This document shows, one piece after another, positions 25,823 through 34,960 of a DNA stretch of 37,675 nt; position 1 is the first letter of the stretch, and each line of letters starts with the position of its first letter. The notes under the pieces were generated by a model, which did no database searches, was not told where the DNA came from, and saw only the letters and a program-made list of their open reading frames with translations. The stretch covers positions 1-37,675 of the forward strand of contig CANQSM010000024.1 in the NCBI GenBank assembly GCA_947626525.1, read 5' to 3'. The stretch is from an uncultured Phocaeicola sp. (lineage in GTDB: Bacteria > Bacteroidota > Bacteroidia > Bacteroidales > Bacteroidaceae). Both the position numbers and the translations under genes were made by a program.

Positions 25823-26716
25823 TTAATACTTAATATTCAGCGATTGCAAAATAGTACGCATTTTCTCAAAGGTTGTAATGCGGGTGGGGACCAACGGAAG
25901 GCGTAATTTATTTTCAATGAATCCCATGGCATTAAGCATTGCCTTGACACCAGCGGGATTGCCGTCAACAAATAACAGGCTAAATAGTTCGGTGAAGCGA
26001 TGATGTATTTTTAAAGCATTGGCATAATCTCCTTGGAGGGCCAAACGAGTCATGCGACTGAATTCGCGAGGAAAGGCATTGCCAATAACAGAAATCACTC
26101 CAACAGCTCCTAATGTAATGAGAGGGAATGTTATACCATCGTCTCCGGAAATGACGTCAAAATTAGCAGGCTTATTCTTTATAATATCATCCATCTGGGT
26201 TATATTGCCTGAGGCTTCTTTTATGGCAATCACATTATCAAAATCGCGTGCAATGCGCAAGGTTGTTTCTGCGGTCATATTCACTCCTGTTCGTCCGGGA
26301 ACGTTGTATAGGACGATGGGCAAATCTGTTGATGTGGCAATAGCTTTATAGTGCTGATATATCCCTTCCTGTGAAGGCTTGTTGTAAAAAGGCACTACTG
26401 ACAATATGGCATCAACCCCGCTGAAGTCATCGTTTTTTAAACTGTCAACAATGGCTTGGGTATTATTACCACCACATCCCAGTAGAATAGGGATACGTCC
26501 ATTTACACGTTCAATAACTAACTTTTTGATTTTCTCCTTCTCGTCAGTTGTCAAGGTTGGAGTCTCTGCGGTTGTTCCAAGAACACATAAAAAGTCGGCT
26601 CCGTTTTGAATTAAATAATCCACTAAACGTGTAAGTGCTCTATAGTCAACATTTCCATTTTCTTGGAAAGGGGTAATAAGCGCGACTCCCATTCCTCTAA
26701 ATCTTGTTTGTATCAT
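25823..26716 (-). CDS. dapA: 4-hydroxy-tetrahydrodipicolinate synthase
   Basis: DapA condenses aspartate semialdehyde with pyruvate, the first committed step to diaminopimelate and lysine. The 297-aa (beta/alpha)8 aldolase has the Schiff-base Lys166 in AIKEASG, Tyr137 in VLYNVPGRTG with Arg142, and the GTTAETPTL loop (47-55), all expected. SGDDGITF and GAVGVISVIGN are further family motifs. It complements lysC and lysA elsewhere in this window. It lies 57 nt downstream of ligA on the same strand and has its own -7 box. Confidence 0.96.
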   Translation of the reverse strand: MIQTRFRGMGVALITPFQENGNVDYRALTRLVDYLIQNGADFLCVLGTTAETPTLTTDEKEKIKKLVIERVNGRIPILLGCGGNNTQAIVDSLKNDDFSGVDAILSVVPFYNKPSQEGIYQHYKAIATSTDLPIVLYNVPGRTGVNMTAETTLRIARDFDNVIAIKEASGNITQMDDIIKNKPANFDVISGDDGITFPLITLGAVGVISVIGNAFPREFSRMTRLALQGDYANALKIHHRFTELFSLLFVDGNPAGVKAMLNAMGFIENKLRLPLVPTRITTFEKMRTILQSLNIKY

Positions 26717-26749
26717 AAATTTATAATAAATTCGAACTGTTTGGGTTGC

Positions 26750-26757
26750 AAAAGTAC
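26750..26757 (-). promoter_or_regulatory. -7 box of dapA
   Basis: On the - strand TA-CT-TTTG lies 33 nt before the dapA start, in the 57-nt gap after ligA. A -33 element would fall in the end of ligA and is not clear. Confidence 0.65.
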
Positions 26758-26773
26758 AAAATCATTTCAAAAC

Positions 26774-28774
26774 TCACTCTATGAGTGTCAAGAATTCGTC
26801 TTCATTCATGATTTTTATGCCTAATTTCTGCGCTTTTTCCAATTTACTTGGTCCCATGTTATTTCCTGCGAGGATGAAACTTGTTTTAGCAGAAATGCTT
26901 CCCACATTTTTTCCTCCATTTTGTTCAATTAAAGCCTTATATTCATCTCGTGAATGGTGGGAGAATACTCCACTTATTACAATGGACTTTCCTTGTAGCT
27001 TGTCAGTTTGACCTTGTAAGTCTTCTTGTGAAAGCTGCATGGTCAGTCCTGCCTCTTTTAGACGGTATACAAGCTTTTTGTTTTCTTCGTCAGTAAAGTA
27101 TAGGATGATACTACGGGCTATTTTTTCACCGATTTCATCAACATGTATTAAATCGTCAAGAGTCGCTTGTTCAAGATTATCCATGTTTTTGAATGCGCGC
27201 GCCAGTTTTTTAGCAACAGTTTCCCCTACGAAGCGGATGCCTAAAGCAAAAAGGACTCTTTCGAATGGAATGTTTTTGGAGTTTTCAATACCACGAATGA
27301 TATTTTCCGCTGATTTATTTCCCATTCTTTCGAGTTTGCTTATTTGAGAGGCTTCTAATTTATATAAATCTGCCGTATTTTTGATAAACCCTTCCTGATA
27401 AAACTGGTCGACGGTCTCAGGGCCTAATCCGTCTATATTCATGGCTCTTCTGCTAATAAAGTGTTCAATTTTACCTTTTATCTGAGGAGGACAGGCCGTT
27501 TCGTTAGGACAATAATGGGCGGCTTCTCCTTCATAACGTATCAGTTTGCTTCCGCATTCAGGACAATGGGTGATAAATTTTATCTTTTCACCGATTAATA
27601 TGCGCGCGTCTTTATCCACACCTGTAATCTTAGGGATGATTTCTCCTCCTTTTTCTACATAGACCATGTCTCCTATGTGTAAATCAAGCCCTTCAATGAT
27701 ATCTGCGTTATGTAGGGAAGCTCGTTTTACAATGGTTCCTGACAGTTGTATTGGATCTAAGTTCGCAACAGGAGTAATGGCACCTGTGCGCCCTACTTGA
27801 TAGCTGATAGAATTTAATCGGGTGAGTGCTCTTTCTGCTTGGAACTTATAAGCAATTGCCCAACGTGGAGATTTTGCGGTTAATCCCAAGCTTCGTTGTT
27901 GCCTCAATGAATTGATTTTCAATACAATGCCATCAGTTGCCACGGGGAGGTTTTTTCTTTCTGTATTCCAATAATTTATGAAATCAAATATTTCTTGTAG
28001 GGTTTTGCATTTGCGCATAATATTTGAAACTTTGAAGCCCCATTGTTCGGCCTGTTTCAGATTCTCATAATGTCCATCATTAGGTAAATTCTCTCCTAAT
28101 AAATAATAGAGATATGCGTCTAATTTACGGGAAGCTACAATCGCCGAATTTTGTAATTTTAAAGTTCCAGACGCTGCATTTCTAGGATTGGCAAAGAGCG
28201 GTTCCTCATTTTTTTCTCGTTCTTTATTCAGCTCTTCGAAAACAGTCCATGGCATTAGGATTTCTCCTCTAATTTCAAAATTATCTGGATAGTCGTTCCC
28301 ATGTAAGATGAGGGGTATACTTCTGATTGTTTTGACATTATCTGTCACATCATCTCCTTTTTCTCCATCTCCTCTTGTGACTGCTCTTATCAGTTTTCCA
28401 TGTTCGTAGGTGAGTGAAATGGAAGTTCCGTCATATTTCATTTCGCAACAAACTTCAAAATCCTCTCCTTCCAGCCCTTTTCGTATACGCTCATAAAAAT
28501 CTGTTACGTCTGTTTCCGAATAAGTGTTTGCTAAAGACAGCATGGGATATTTATGGACTACTTGTATGAAGTTTTTATTAATATCGCTACCTACACGTAT
28601 TGTTGGTGACGTTTTGTCAAAATGTTCCGGATGTTTTTTTTCTAACTCCTGTAATTCACGCATCATTCGATCGAATTCCATGTCGCTGATTTCAGGAGAA
28701 TTAAGTATATAGTATTTATAATTATGTAGGTGAAGCTCTTCACGTAGAGAGTCAATTCTTTCAATATCAGTCAT
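26774..28774 (-). CDS. ligA: NAD-dependent DNA ligase
   Basis: LigA seals nicks during replication and repair using NAD. From ATG 28774 the protein is 666 aa, the family's usual size; an ATG at 28885 would add 37 atypical residues that run through the promoter region. Domain Ia with [11 protein letters not shown] precedes the adenylation domain with catalytic Lys113 in EMKYDGTS, and an OB-fold follows. The four-cysteine zinc finger (CPECG ... [11 protein letters not shown]), helix-hairpin-helix repeats and a C-terminal BRCT domain (~590-666, [11 protein letters not shown]) complete it. All expected parts are intact. It is divergent from trmD, with about 140 nt shared for promoters. Confidence 0.96.
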   Translation of the reverse strand: MTDIERIDSLREELHLHNYKYYILNSPEISDMEFDRMMRELQELEKKHPEHFDKTSPTIRVGSDINKNFIQVVHKYPMLSLANTYSETDVTDFYERIRKGLEGEDFEVCCEMKYDGTSISLTYEHGKLIRAVTRGDGEKGDDVTDNVKTIRSIPLILHGNDYPDNFEIRGEILMPWTVFEELNKEREKNEEPLFANPRNAASGTLKLQNSAIVASRKLDAYLYYLLGENLPNDGHYENLKQAEQWGFKVSNIMRKCKTLQEIFDFINYWNTERKNLPVATDGIVLKINSLRQQRSLGLTAKSPRWAIAYKFQAERALTRLNSISYQVGRTGAITPVANLDPIQLSGTIVKRASLHNADIIEGLDLHIGDMVYVEKGGEIIPKITGVDKDARILIGEKIKFITHCPECGSKLIRYEGEAAHYCPNETACPPQIKGKIEHFISRRAMNIDGLGPETVDQFYQEGFIKNTADLYKLEASQISKLERMGNKSAENIIRGIENSKNIPFERVLFALGIRFVGETVAKKLARAFKNMDNLEQATLDDLIHVDEIGEKIARSIILYFTDEENKKLVYRLKEAGLTMQLSQEDLQGQTDKLQGKSIVISGVFSHHSRDEYKALIEQNGGKNVGSISAKTSFILAGNNMGPSKLEKAQKLGIKIMNEDEFLTLIE

Positions 28775-28892
28775 ATTCTTTAATTTCTTTTGAGGAACAA
28801 AATTAATATATTTTCGTTTGATACCTGTTTCGAAAAAACGTTTCTTGTTATTTCTTTCACAAAAATAGTCATTTTCTTCGGCCAAAGTTTAC

Positions 28893-28900
28893 TATTTTTG
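28893..28900 (+). promoter_or_regulatory. -7 box of trmD
   Basis: TA-TT-TTTG fits the -7 consensus and is 17 nt before the trmD ATG, so the transcript leader is very short. A TA-AT-TTTG box facing ligA lies on the other strand near 28800. Confidence 0.65.
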
Positions 28901-28917
28901 CAAAAAATAATTCCGAT

Positions 28918-29598
28918 ATGAGAATTGATATTATAACTGTTTTACCCGAAATGATTCAAGGTTTCTTTAACTGTTCCATTATGAGTCGGGCACAAAAGAA
29001 AGGGCTAGCAAAAATTTGTATACATAATCTCCGTGACTATACATTGGATAAACATAAGCGTGTGGATGATTATCCCTATGGAGGATGTGCAGGAATGGTA
29101 ATGCAGATAGAACCGATAGACCGATGTATTTCAGAGTTGAAAGCAGAGCGGCAGTATGACGAAGTGCTTTTTATGACACCTGATGGAGAACAATTTGACC
29201 AAAGAATAGCTAATACATTATCTTTGAGTCAGAATTTGATTGTCCTGTGTGGTCATTTTAAAGGAATTGATTACCGGATACGAGAACATTTTATTACAAA
29301 AGAAATCAGTATCGGTGATTATGTTTTGACTGGTGGGGAGTTGGCGGCGGCTGTGATTGTAGACGCTATCGTACGTATTATCCCAGGTGTTATTTCTGAT
29401 GAACAGTCTGCGTTGTCCGATTCATTTCAAGACAACTTGTTGGCACCTCCAGTATATACTCGTCCTGCGGAGTACAAGGGTTGGAAGGTTCCAGATATTC
29501 TGTTATCCGGTCATGAAAAAAATATTCGTGATTGGGAATTGGAGCAGGCTTTAGAGCGTACCAAGCGTTTGCGTCCGGATCTGTTGGAAGAAAAATAG
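28918..29598 (+). CDS. trmD: tRNA (guanine-N1)-methyltransferase
   Basis: TrmD methylates G37 next to the anticodon in tRNAs reading CUN, CCN and CGG, preventing frameshifting. The 226-aa SPOUT enzyme has [14 protein letters not shown] (~50-63), the knot segment [16 protein letters not shown] and [14 protein letters not shown], which hold the S-adenosylmethionine-binding trefoil knot. The catalytic aspartate is expected in SDSFQ. Length and motifs are normal. It is not in the rpsP-rimM-trmD-rplS operon of many bacteria, as is usual for Bacteroidales. Confidence 0.96.
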   Translation: MRIDIITVLPEMIQGFFNCSIMSRAQKKGLAKICIHNLRDYTLDKHKRVDDYPYGGCAGMVMQIEPIDRCISELKAERQYDEVLFMTPDGEQFDQRIANTLSLSQNLIVLCGHFKGIDYRIREHFITKEISIGDYVLTGGELAAAVIVDAIVRIIPGVISDEQSALSDSFQDNLLAPPVYTRPAEYKGWKVPDILLSGHEKNIRDWELEQALERTKRLRPDLLEEK

Positions 29599-29637
29599 AG
29601 TTTGCTTTGTGCCTGTATATTTAACCGGTATTTTTTC

Positions 29638-29645
29638 TACTTTTG
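29638..29645 (+). promoter_or_regulatory. -7 box upstream of the truncated GNAT gene and rmuC
   Basis: TA-CT-TTTG lies 28 nt before the ATG at 29674. It would drive both the truncated gene and rmuC, which follows by 4 nt. Confidence 0.65.
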
Positions 29646-29673
29646 CATATATTATTTTTTAGGATAAATAGGT

Positions 29674-30006
29674 ATGGAATCTGTTCATAAAATCAATAAA
29701 GTTGAAGTGCGTAATTTGCAAATTGAAGATTATGTACAATTAGCCCAATCGTTTACACGTGTATATGCAGATAAAGATGTCTTTTGGACACATCAGCAGA
29801 TAGAAACTTTAATCCGCATATTTCCTGAAGGACAAGTTGTAACAGTGGTGGATGGCAAAATAGTAGGTTGTGCTCTTTCCATTATCGTTGACTATGAGAT
29901 GGTGAAAGGTGATCATACATATGCTAAAGTCACAGGAAATGAAACCTTTGACACTCACAATTCCAAAGGCAATATTTTATATGAATTGAAAATAAAAAAC
30001 AGGTAA
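29674..30006 (+). pseudogene. Truncated N-terminal fragment of a GNAT/carbon-nitrogen hydrolase protein
   Basis: The 110-aa frame begins like the acetyltransferase half of a widespread Bacteroidales GNAT-nitrilase fusion of about 500 aa: EDYVQLAQSFTRVYADKDVF, then VVTVVDGKIVGCALSIIVDY and THNSKGNILY. Homology by recalled pattern stops at NILY. The last seven residues, ELKIKNR, are unrelated, and the stop follows at 30004-30006. The acetyl-CoA loop and the whole hydrolase domain are missing. A deletion fusing the start of the gene to DNA just before rmuC explains this. The remnant keeps a promoter and may persist because it leads transcription into rmuC. Confidence 0.72.
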
Positions 30007-30010
30007 ATAT

Positions 30011-31366
30011 ATGCTTCTTATATTATCAATTTCGGGTGCATTGGCTATCGGTTTTCTTATCGGACTGATATATGGCAAAAACGGACAAAAAAGTTTACAA
30101 AAAGCCTTGTCTGAGGCTCAGTTGGAGGTGACTCGCCAGCAAACATTGCTAATGGCGCAACACACACAATATGATAAAGAATTGGAAATGCAAAAACAGA
30201 ATCATGTTTTGTTGATGCGTGCGGAACAAGAAAAGGCCGACAAGCAAATGGAAGCTATGAAAGCCGGATTTGAAACCGAACGAAAAGCGTTGAAAGAAAT
30301 AAATGAGCAATGCAGACGCTCGGAAGAGGACATGAAAGTAAAAACAGAACTTCTGAAAAAAGAATTTCAAAACCTTGCCAACCAGATATTGGAAGATAAA
30401 TCTAGTTCCCTGAAGACAAGCAATAAGGAACAACTGGATGCGGTACTTGCTCCCTTAAAAGAAAATATTGACAAATTAGGAAAATCGGTTCAGGATAATC
30501 GGATTACAAGTGCCCATTATAAAGAATCCATTGAATATGCCATTAAAGGATTGATGGAAAAAACAGAGAAAATTGGAAATGATGCTGTAAACTTAACCAG
30601 AGCTTTGAAAGCAAATCCCAAAATACAAGGAGATTGGGGCGAGATGATTTTGGAACGTATGTTAGAGGAGTCCGGTTTAAGGAAAGGAGAAGAGTACTTT
30701 ATTCAGGAGAATTGCGTAACGGAGGAGGGGAAGAATGTAAGGCCTGATGTGATTATCCGTTTCCCGGAAAAACGTAGCATTATCATTGACTCCAAGGTAT
30801 CACTGACAGCTTATGTCAATTATATAAGTGCAGAGACTGCCACAGAAAAAGAAATCGCATTGGCTTCTCATCTTATGTCGATACGAGAACATGTCAATGA
30901 ACTGGCTGCTAAAGATTATTCAAAAGCCGTGGAGGGTTCCATTGGTTATGTACTGATGTTTGTTCCTAATGAAGGTTCCTATATTGCGGCTGTCGAAGGG
31001 GATAACGATTTGCTTAATTATGCTTACAAGAGGCGTATCATAGTTATCAGTCCCTCTAATTTAATGATGGCTCTCCAGTTAGCATATAATTTATGGCAAA
31101 GCGAAAAGCAATCTCGTAACGTAGAAGAAATCATTAAAAGAGGTAATCTTTTGTATGAGAAGTTTGTAACATTTGTCAATATTTTCGAGAAAATAGGGGA
31201 TCGTTTGGAAGATACCCGTAAGCAATATGATTTAGCTTTAGGTACATTGGCACGGGGAAATGGAAACCTAATAAACAGCTTGGGGAAGATGAAACAATTA
31301 GGATTGACTCCTAAAAAGGAAATCTCGTCTACCATGCAAAATAAAGTGGAAGAAGAAACAGAATGA
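30011..31366 (+). CDS. rmuC: RmuC-family DNA recombination protein
   Basis: RmuC limits rearrangements at inverted repeats and is predicted to be nuclease-like. The 451-aa protein has an N-terminal membrane helix (~3-22, ILSISGALAIGFLIGLIYG). A long charged coiled coil (~25-130) is followed by the conserved RmuC core (~185-400): LKANPKIQGDWGEMILERML, VRPDVIIRFP and the D-x-K-type IIDSKVSLTAY. These match the family. It starts 4 nt after the truncated acetyltransferase fragment and is followed by a terminator-like hairpin. Confidence 0.93.
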   Translation: MLLILSISGALAIGFLIGLIYGKNGQKSLQKALSEAQLEVTRQQTLLMAQHTQYDKELEMQKQNHVLLMRAEQEKADKQMEAMKAGFETERKALKEINEQCRRSEEDMKVKTELLKKEFQNLANQILEDKSSSLKTSNKEQLDAVLAPLKENIDKLGKSVQDNRITSAHYKESIEYAIKGLMEKTEKIGNDAVNLTRALKANPKIQGDWGEMILERMLEESGLRKGEEYFIQENCVTEEGKNVRPDVIIRFPEKRSIIIDSKVSLTAYVNYISAETATEKEIALASHLMSIREHVNELAAKDYSKAVEGSIGYVLMFVPNEGSYIAAVEGDNDLLNYAYKRRIIVISPSNLMMALQLAYNLWQSEKQSRNVEEIIKRGNLLYEKFVTFVNIFEKIGDRLEDTRKQYDLALGTLARGNGNLINSLGKMKQLGLTPKKEISSTMQNKVEEETE

Positions 31367-31382
31367 ATGAAATCCTGTTTCT
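31354..31382 (+). terminator. Terminator-like hairpin after rmuC
   Basis: Perfect 8-nt arms AGAAACAG (31354-31361) and CTGTTTCT (31375-31382) overlap the rmuC stop and are followed by a T-rich stretch. Confidence 0.6.
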
Positions 31383-31443
31383 GCATTATTTGTGTGTTTT
31401 TATATTTTATGAATATTCTTAATCAAGGTAGGGAATAATTCAT

Positions 31444-31451
31444 TACTTTTG
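31444..31451 (+). promoter_or_regulatory. -7 box of the L-galactose-type operon
   Basis: TA-CT-TTTG lies 43 nt before the aldo/keto reductase ATG. No sugar-regulator gene is adjacent and no operator is evident. Confidence 0.65.
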
Positions 31452-31494
31452 TAGCAAAGTAACTAATTATACCTTAAAACTAACAAATATTTTT

Positions 31495-32439
31495 ATGCGA
31501 TACAATGAAATTGGTAAAACCGGAATGAAAGTTTCGAATTTGAGTTTCGGCGCTTCTTCATTAGGAGGAGTCTTTCGTAATATTAATGAGGGACAAGCAT
31601 TAGATGCCGTATATGCGGCAGTGGATCATGGAATGAACTTTATAGATGTTTCTCCTTATTACGGGCATTATAAAGCTGAAACTGTATTAGGCAAAGCATT
31701 ACTCCAAATACCTCGTGATAAATATTATCTTTCCACTAAAGTTGGCCGGTATGGCAAAGATGGAGTGAACACTTGGGATTATTCAGCGAAGCGTGCAAAG
31801 GAGAGTGTCTATGAAAGTATGGAGCGTCTGCATGTGGATTATATTGACTTGATTAATGTACATGACATTGAATTTGCTGACCGCTATTACAGTCTCGATG
31901 TAGTGATAAATGAAACATTGCCCGCTTTGTGTGAACTTCGTGATGAAGGAATCGTGAAACATGTCGGTATTACAGACCTGCAACTTGAGAACATAGAGTG
32001 GGTGGTAAATAGAGTTCCGGAAGGTACGGTGGAAAGTGTCCTGAATTTCTGCCATTATTGTTTGAATGACGATAAGTTGGCGGATTATCTGGATTTGCTG
32101 GGATCGAAAGGGATTGGTGTCATCAATGCTTCTCCTCTTTCTATGGGTTTGCTTTCCAAGCGTGGTGTTCCGGCATGGCATCCGGCACCTCAAGAATTGG
32201 TTGAAGCATGTCAAAAGGCAGTCGCGCATTGTGAAGAAAAGGGTTATCCTATTGAAAAATTAGCTATTCAATTTTCGGTTAGCAATCCGAGGATTGCTAC
32301 AACTCTCTTCAGTTCCGCCAATCCTGATAATGTTATAAAGAATATTGAATATGCGGAGGCTCCCATTGACTGGAATCTGGTGAAAGAAGTACAAGATATT
32401 ATTGGAGACCAAAAGCGGGTAAGCTGGGCCAATTCTTAA
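31495..32439 (+). CDS. Aldo/keto reductase, probable L-galactose (or L-fucose) 1-dehydrogenase
   Basis: This 314-aa NAD(P)-dependent enzyme has the AKR catalytic tetrad: Asp51 and Tyr56 (FIDVSPYYGHYKAE), Lys82 (LSTKVGRYG) and His123 (LINVHDIE). The family resembles plant L-galactose dehydrogenase and bacterial D-threo-aldose/L-fucose dehydrogenases, which oxidise a sugar at C1 to a 1,5-lactone. The next two genes encode a COG3618 lactonase and a zinc dehydrogenase, the same three activities as the L-galactose pathway known in Bacteroides vulgatus. L-galactose is therefore the preferred substrate; L-fucose is the alternative. Confidence 0.85.
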   Translation: MRYNEIGKTGMKVSNLSFGASSLGGVFRNINEGQALDAVYAAVDHGMNFIDVSPYYGHYKAETVLGKALLQIPRDKYYLSTKVGRYGKDGVNTWDYSAKRAKESVYESMERLHVDYIDLINVHDIEFADRYYSLDVVINETLPALCELRDEGIVKHVGITDLQLENIEWVVNRVPEGTVESVLNFCHYCLNDDKLADYLDLLGSKGIGVINASPLSMGLLSKRGVPAWHPAPQELVEACQKAVAHCEEKGYPIEKLAIQFSVSNPRIATTLFSSANPDNVIKNIEYAEAPIDWNLVKEVQDIIGDQKRVSWANS

Positions 32440-32452
32440 AAAGAAAAGGAAT

Positions 32453-33376
32453 ATGGATTTTCATATAATTGATGCCCACTCGCATCTTTGGCTTAAGCAA
32501 GATACAGTTGTAAACGGACTTCCCATCAGAACATTGAAGAATGGTCGTTCGGAGTTTATGGGAGAAATTCGTCAGATGGTTCCTCCGTTCATGATTGATG
32601 GAAAAAATAGTGCCGAAGTTTTCCTTTCCAATATGGATTATGCCCAAGTCTCGGCGGCTGTTGTGACGCAAGAGTTCATTGATGGAATACAAAACGATTA
32701 TTTATGGGAAGTGCGACAAGCTTATCCTGATCGTTTTTTTGTATGTGGTATGTGCGAATTTCGGGAACCCGGATATTTTGAACAAGCCAAAAGACTTGTT
32801 GAGAAGGGGTTTAAGGCTATCAAAATCCCTGCTCATCGTTTGTTTCTTCCCGAAGGTCGGATTTATCTGACTGCTCCCGAAATGATGGAAATGTTTAAAT
32901 GGATGGAAAAAGAAGGCGTTATGCTTTCCATAGATTTGGCAGATGGTGATTTACAAGTAGGTGAAATGCGGGAAGTGATAGCTGAATGTCCGTCGTTACA
33001 TATAGCTGTCGGGCATTTCGGGATGGTTACGACTCATGGGTGGTTAGAGCAAATCAAATTGGCTCGGAATCCTCATGTAATGATTGAATCCGGAGGAATT
33101 ACTTGGCTGTTTAATGATGAGTTCTACCCGTTTAAAGGGGCAATCAGAGCCATAAGAGAAGCCGCGGATATGGTTGGAATGGAAAAACTGATGTGGGGGT
33201 CGGATTATCCCCGTACCATTACCGCCATTACTTATAAAATGTCGTATGACTTTGTTTGTAAGTCTGTAGAACTGAAGGAGGAAGAGAAGGCATTGTTCTT
33301 GGGGAAAAATGCGGCGCGTTTTTATGGATTCAAAAATTTGGTTGATTTGCCATACATTAAAAATATGTCAGAATAA
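32453..33376 (+). CDS. COG3618 amidohydrolase, probable L-galactono/L-fucono-1,5-lactonase
   Basis: This 307-aa TIM-barrel amidohydrolase has HxH at His9/His11 (IDAHSHLW), KAIKIPAHRLF in the middle, HFGMVTTHGW for further metal or substrate contacts, and MWGSDYPR (~250) with the conserved aspartate. These define the COG3618 group, whose characterised members hydrolyse sugar 1,5-lactones. It starts 13 nt after the dehydrogenase gene that would make such a lactone, and the product would be L-galactonate or L-fuconate. A 2-pyrone-dicarboxylate hydrolase role is less likely in this context. Confidence 0.82.
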   Translation: MDFHIIDAHSHLWLKQDTVVNGLPIRTLKNGRSEFMGEIRQMVPPFMIDGKNSAEVFLSNMDYAQVSAAVVTQEFIDGIQNDYLWEVRQAYPDRFFVCGMCEFREPGYFEQAKRLVEKGFKAIKIPAHRLFLPEGRIYLTAPEMMEMFKWMEKEGVMLSIDLADGDLQVGEMREVIAECPSLHIAVGHFGMVTTHGWLEQIKLARNPHVMIESGGITWLFNDEFYPFKGAIRAIREAADMVGMEKLMWGSDYPRTITAITYKMSYDFVCKSVELKEEEKALFLGKNAARFYGFKNLVDLPYIKNMSE

Positions 33377-33469
33377 AGAAGATGTATTATCGGTTATGAA
33401 TGGTGAACAATGGACAGATAGGATTTCTGGACAGAATATTAATTAAATCATATATTTATTTGGAAAATA

Positions 33470-34486
33470 ATGAAAGCAATTCAAATTACAGCTCCCTCTG
33501 AAATGAGGGTGGTGGAAGTAGAGAAACCCGTATTGAAAAGCGGGGAAATATTGTTAAAGATAAAATATGTAGGTTTTTGCGGTTCAGACCTGAATACTTT
33601 TTTAGGCAGAAACCCGATGGTCAGATTACCCATTATTCCAGGGCACGAAGTGGGAGCGGTTATAGAAGAAATAGGGGAAAATGTTCCGGCAGGCTTTGTG
33701 AAAGGCATGTCGGTTACATTGAATCCTTATACAAATTGCGGTAAGTGCGCGTCTTGTCGCAATGGCCGTGTAAATGCATGCGAACATAATGAAACTTTTG
33801 GCGTGCAACGAAATGGATCCATGTGCGAATATTTGGCTTTGCCGTGGCAGAAAGTCATTCCGGCCACTCATATCTCTCCAAGAGATTGCGCCTTGATTGA
33901 GCCGATGAGTGTAGGCTTCCATGCTGTATCCAGAGCACAAGTTACCGACATTGATACGGTTTTGGTTATCGGATGTGGAATGATAGGAATGGGAGCCATT
34001 GTCAGAGCAGCTTTGAGAGGAGCTACGGTTATAGCAATGGATTTGGATGATGAGAAATTGGCTTTAGCTAAAAAGGTAGGAGCTACTTACGCCATTAATT
34101 CAAAGACTGAAGAGATACATGCCAAGTTACTTGAATATACAGAAGGATTAGGGCCGGATGTCGTAGTGGAGGCGGTTGGAAGTCCTGTCACATACGTGAC
34201 GGCAGTCGATGAAGTCGCTTTTACGGGCAGGGTCGTATGTATCGGATATGCGAAAACGGATATTTCTTTTCAGACAAAACTGTTTGTACAAAAGGAAATA
34301 GATATTAGAGGTTCTCGTAATGCATTGCCTGCTGATTTCAGAGCTGTGATTCGTTATATCAATAAGGGGACTTGTCCGGTTGATGAGTTGATAACGAAGA
34401 TAGTTGAACCGGAAAGAGCATTGGAGGCTATGCAGGAATGGGCAGCAGCGCCGGGAAAAGTATTCCGCATTCTGGTGAAGTTCTAG
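33470..34486 (+). CDS. Zinc-dependent dehydrogenase, probable L-galactonate 5-dehydrogenase
   Basis: This 338-aa medium-chain dehydrogenase binds catalytic zinc via Cys37 (GFCGSD) and His59-Glu60 (IIPGHEVG). Structural zinc is bound via C90, C93, C96 and C104 (NCGKCASC ... ACEH). The cofactor fold shows VIGCGMIGMGA (~165) and an acidic DLDD (~190), favouring NAD. The LgoD-like group oxidises L-galactonate to D-tagaturonate, which fits the two preceding genes. The 93-nt gap to the lactonase is larger than in the rest of the operon, but no terminator separates them. Other sugar-acid or threonine substrates remain possible. Confidence 0.83.
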   Translation: MKAIQITAPSEMRVVEVEKPVLKSGEILLKIKYVGFCGSDLNTFLGRNPMVRLPIIPGHEVGAVIEEIGENVPAGFVKGMSVTLNPYTNCGKCASCRNGRVNACEHNETFGVQRNGSMCEYLALPWQKVIPATHISPRDCALIEPMSVGFHAVSRAQVTDIDTVLVIGCGMIGMGAIVRAALRGATVIAMDLDDEKLALAKKVGATYAINSKTEEIHAKLLEYTEGLGPDVVVEAVGSPVTYVTAVDEVAFTGRVVCIGYAKTDISFQTKLFVQKEIDIRGSRNALPADFRAVIRYINKGTCPVDELITKIVEPERALEAMQEWAAAPGKVFRILVKF

Positions 34487-34502
34487 TTAAGTAAAGAAAA
34501 TA

Positions 34503-34558
34503 AAATTCAAGGAGCCGTTGCTGCGATTAATATAGGGCCAAAACGGTTTCTTGAATTT
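34503..34558. terminator. Long hairpin after the zinc dehydrogenase
   Basis: Arms of 17 nt (34503-34519 and 34542-34558) match at 15 positions. It sits just after the zinc dehydrogenase stop and probably ends the operon. Confidence 0.65.
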
Positions 34559-34573
34559 ACCTTTTACGTCCCG

Positions 34574-34646
34574 TTATCTCAATGCCTCTTTCATCCATTG
34601 AATATCACGCAGGCAATCTTTGCCCCAATACTTATATTCCAAAAGC
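34574..34646 (-). pseudogene. Possible 3' fragment of an unidentified gene
   Basis: On the - strand about 24 codons read LLLEYKYWGKDCLRDIQWMK then EALR and stop (34576-34574). The residue mix looks like the end of a real protein, and no start is present. The fragment lies between two intact + strand genes and immediately before the DUF4286 start, so it may be the remnant of a gene replaced by a deletion. It may also be chance. Confidence 0.3.
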
Positions 34647-34654
34647 AAGCATAT

Positions 34655-34960
34655 ATGTTAATATACAATACAACCTATCAGATGGGCACAGAAGATGCCC
34701 GAAATTTTGTTATATGGATGAGTGAATGCTATATCCCTCAAGTTGAACTGGACGGGCGTTTAAAAAATCCCCGTTTATTGCGTATTCTCAGTCATAAGGA
34801 ACCTGAAACGGAATGCTTTTCCGTACAGTGGGAAATAGAAGATTCCGCGACACTCCATAAATGGCATACGGAGCAGGGTATGAGCTTAAATGATGAATTG
34901 AATAAGGTATTTAAAGATAAAGTAGTGGGATTTCCCACATTGATGGAGGTTATCAAGTGA
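34655..34960 (+). CDS. DUF4286 family protein
   Basis: From ATG 34655 the protein is 101 aa and begins [10 protein letters not shown], the family's conserved start; the upstream frame to 34598 lacks similarity. [20 protein letters not shown], then [16 protein letters not shown] and [16 protein letters not shown], follow the Bacteroidales DUF4286 pattern (an alpha-beta barrel-like small protein). Function is unknown. Its stop overlaps the GTG start of ruvC (GTGA), so the two genes are translationally coupled, an arrangement common in the order. Confidence 0.9.
   Translation: MLIYNTTYQMGTEDARNFVIWMSECYIPQVELDGRLKNPRLLRILSHKEPETECFSVQWEIEDSATLHKWHTEQGMSLNDELNKVFKDKVVGFPTLMEVIK

Noticed and set aside
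28775-28885. N-terminal extension of LigA
   Set aside because: The 37 extra residues are lysine/phenylalanine-rich and overlap the divergent promoter region; the family starts at the ATG at 28774.
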